Assembly: GCF_000142905.1 (NCBI RefSeq)
Contig: NW_013657660.1
Span: forward strand, 270,881-334,880
Direction: 5' to 3'
DNA from: Thecamonas trahens ATCC 50062
Lineage: Eukaryota > Apusozoa > Apusomonadida > Apusomonadidae
Length of the DNA stretch: 64,000 nucleotides
In this document: positions 62,125 to 64,000 of the stretch, piece by piece
Layout of the letters: each line of letters begins with the position of its first letter
Position numbering within the stretch: position 1 is the first letter of the stretch
Program-made: the position numbers and the translations under genes
Notes under the pieces: generated by a model
Told to the model about the DNA's origin: nothing
The model's database searches: none
The model's input: only the letters and a program-made list of their open reading frames with translations

Positions 62125-64000
62125 ATGGCAACCACCGGCGACGCCACCGCTGTTGCTGCTTCAAGTAACGAGACTCCCGCAACAACAGGTGGGAGAGAGG
62201 AGAGACATCGGAGTGCAAGGTCGTCACGGAGTGAGTATGAGTTTCTGGAACGGGAGCTGGATGCGCAGAGAGCTCGGGCTCGCGCTGCAGAGAGCTTGCT
62301 TGCATGCCGCACTGCCGATGAGGAGCGTGTGGTCTCGGCTGGGGCGGAGGAGTTGCTACCGGCTACCACCGAGTCCGATGGCACAGGATCGATGACAGCA
62401 GCGGACATGTCGACGTTGCGCCGCAAGGTGGCGGCGCTCAAGGCCGAGTCGCGCCGGACTGAGCGTGAGCTGCGCGAGGCCAGGCAGCGGGCCACCATGT
62501 GGGCGGCAGTGCGATCAGGCCCGGCGCTGGAGGAGCCCGAGGGCGAGGGCCGCCGAATGCGGGCGCTTTCGACATCGGTCATGTTTGCTGACGAGCGAAG
62601 CGGGATGGACGATGATGACAACGCCATGGCGCTGGCGGCACTGGTCCAGGGACTCGACGAGGCTCATGCCGCCGGCGTGCGCGACGACGAAAGTGACGGC
62701 CTCGAGTCTGCATCCGGGCCCGAGTCCGAGCCTGACGGTGTGGCTCTGCCGATGATGCCGTCGCGGCTGAAGCTCTCGGAGAAGCTGCCAATGGGCCAGC
62801 GGCTGAGCCGAGCCGAGCCGGAGTTTCGCGAGATGTTTGCGGCATGCGTTGCACCGTGGGGCGACGACCGCAACGCCGTCCTCACCACGGTCTACGGGTC
62901 GCGTGGCACTGTGCTGCGGGCCTCGGACAGCGCGGCAGCGTCGGCAACATCAGCCGAGCCGCGCGCGGTCTCGTCGCTGAAGCGAGTCTTCTTCCGCCGG
63001 CCGAACCGGACCTCGCCCTCGGTGCGGCTGACCAAGTACGCTGACAAGCTCAAGGCTTTTCTGGCCAAGCGGGCTGCGCTGGTGGTCGACTGTAATGAGC
63101 GCGAGCATGAAGCTCGCAAGCACCTCAACCGCGAGGTCAGCCGCTGGCGCGATGCGGCCAAGGCCCGCATGGTCCGGCGTGCGCGCCACGTCTTCCTTCA
63201 GCCCATCCACGTCCTTCGCCTCCTCCGCGAGCTGTATCAGTTCCAGCGGCGGCTTGGCATTGCGCATCTCGGCGTCATCCACAAGGTGTTGGCCCGGTCC
63301 GACGCGTCCATGGCCGCCCTCTCGATCGACGAGGCCGAGACACTCGCCATCCCCATTCCAGACCTGTGCGGCGCCCACAACTACCATGTAATCCGCATGC
63401 GCGCCTTTATTGAGCGGCAAGAGATCCAGGTGAAGGATCTTGTCCGCGCCTACGCCACCGAAGTCAAGCACGTGGTCATGTACACCCGTGCCGACCGCCT
63501 CGAGCTCATCCACGGCATCCTCGCCGAGTCGCCAGGCGCCTCGCAACTTGACGGCTACTTTCCCGAAGACGAGCTCCAGCAGTCGCTCTTCAACTCGCTC
63601 ATCCTCGACGTCGCTGCGCCCGAAGGCGCCGCCATCCGCAAGTTTGTCAACAAAACCGACGCCGCCGGCGCTTCTCTCGACCCACAAGCTGTCGTCGGCT
63701 TTGTCGACGCCCTCGCCAACGACCTCGCCGTCATGTACCGCGTCGCTGACGCTGACGCCGCCCGCTTGCACATGCTTGTTGCACGCGCCGTCATCCCGCG
63801 CGTCATCGCCCCATCTGTGCCTACCTCGAGGCGCAGACCAGCGATCGCGACGCCGTCTTTACCTCGCAGGCCGCATGGCTTCGCAAGCTTCCCCCCAGGA
63901 CTTTGGTGTCTCGGAGCTGTTTGTCGCCGGCGCTGCTGCCGCCTGCTTGCCGCTCTGCGCAGACGCCATCGCACTCGCCGAGGATCTCCCGTTCCACATC
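62125..64000 (+). CDS. Possible VPS9-domain Rab GEF, partial, two frame breaks
   Basis: The ATG at 62125 (GTCACCATGG) opens a frame without stops to the window end. A coiled-coil N-half (for example LRRKVAALKAESRRTERELREA) leads to a helical C-half. After 63808 the protein-like frame moves back one base at C4 (63809-63812), reading PICAYLEAQTSDRDAVFTSQAAWLRKL, and again at C6 (63891-63896), reading QDFGVSELFVAGAAAACL. The last part resembles the helical bundle that opens VPS9 GEF domains (AWLRKLPPQDFG, then LPFHI), but the diagnostic VPS9 core is outside the window. Unsure of family. Confidence 0.6.
   Translation, partial: MATTGDATAVAASSNETPATTGGREERHRSARSSRSEYEFLERELDAQRARARAAESLLACRTADEERVVSAGAEELLPATTESDGTGSMTAADMSTLRRKVAALKAESRRTERELREARQRATMWAAVRSGPALEEPEGEGRRMRALSTSVMFADERSGMDDDDNAMALAALVQGLDEAHAAGVRDDESDGLESASGPESEPDGVALPMMPSRLKLSEKLPMGQRLSRAEPEFREMFAACVAPWGDDRNAVLTTVYGSRGTVLRASDSAAASATSAEPRAVSSLKRVFFRRPNRTSPSVRLTKYADKLKAFLAKRAALVVDCNEREHEARKHLNREVSRWRDAAKARMVRRARHVFLQPIHVLRLLRELYQFQRRLGIAHLGVIHKVLARSDASMAALSIDEAETLAIPIPDLCGAHNYHVIRMRAFIERQEIQVKDLVRAYATEVKHVVMYTRADRLELIHGILAESPGASQLDGYFPEDELQQSLFNSLILDVAAPEGAAIRKFVNKTDAAGASLDPQAVVGFVDALANDLAVMYRVADADAARLHMLVARAVIPRVIAPSVPTSRRRPAIATPSLPRRPHGFASFPPGLWCLGAVCRRRCCRLLAALRRRHRTRRGSPVPH

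Overview
The window looks like a GC-rich, gene-dense chromosome segment of a free-living flagellated protist. Eukaryotic-only genes are present (TIM9, Rac, CKS1, type II PI4-kinase, CCDC93, axonemal dynein intermediate chain DNAI3/WDR63, RNase P p30, coactosin). Genes carry few short spliceosomal introns, G/C dominates third codon positions, and the spacers are C-rich and polypyrimidine. The gene set and style fit an apusomonad such as Thecamonas; that assignment is inference from content and was not checked by a search. Three runs of N (19585-19788, 30140-30922, 61744-61843) are assembly gaps.

Layout: I support 40 protein genes and saw no rRNA, tRNA, CRISPR array or transposon. 1-8080: Pol III subunit RPC11 (partial), cobalamin adenosyltransferase, TIM9, a DMT transporter, an ABCG transporter with a Cys-rich ectodomain, an LRR protein. 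8.2-13.5 kb: type II PI4-kinase, a coiled-coil protein, a 2H phosphoesterase-like protein and a HAD-like protein. 13.7-19.2 kb: a BLUF-cyclase-BLUF-cyclase protein (predicted photoactivated adenylyl cyclase) and a RUS-family protein. 20-33 kb: dynein IC140/WDR63, a CDK10/11-type kinase, a two-RRM RGG protein, a small Lys-Gly repeat membrane protein, an E2-like/TPR fusion, a glycosyltransferase-like protein, CKS1, a RhoGAP and an unknown. 33-46 kb: an unknown polytopic membrane protein, Rac, CCDC93, a MAP2K-like kinase, a PH-SH3 adaptor, an SLC35F-like transporter, UBE2E and BSDC1. 46-64 kb: a Cys-rich polytopic protein, coactosin, a UBTD-like protein, a DUF4211 protein, a FAM72-RING fusion, a WKF-domain protein, an AHA1 N-domain protein, RPP30, a membrane-anchored GH20-EEP fusion, an unknown, and a partial VPS9-like protein.

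The most exciting gene is at 13738-17745. It has the tandem BLUF/class III cyclase order known from euglenid photoactivated adenylyl cyclases. Its two halves are degenerate in complementary ways: the first BLUF has His where the photocycle Gln should be while the second is intact; the first cyclase lacks the metal Asp residues but keeps the adenine and transition-state residues, and the second does the reverse. This predicts one light-gated composite active site in a single chain. FAM72-RING, GH20-EEP and E2-like/TPR are further unusual fusions.

Genome-scale patterns: neighbouring genes alternate strand at 33 of 39 junctions, and convergent stop codons are often only a few bases apart or overlapping. 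Introns share an unusual GTACGY donor and an ACTCAC internal motif. Starts are often preceded by a C-rich tract on the coding strand. At least nine conserved or coding-quality reading frames are broken, always as if exactly one base were missing, mostly at C or G runs; consensus errors are the likeliest cause, so broken genes here should not be called pseudogenes without re-sequencing.
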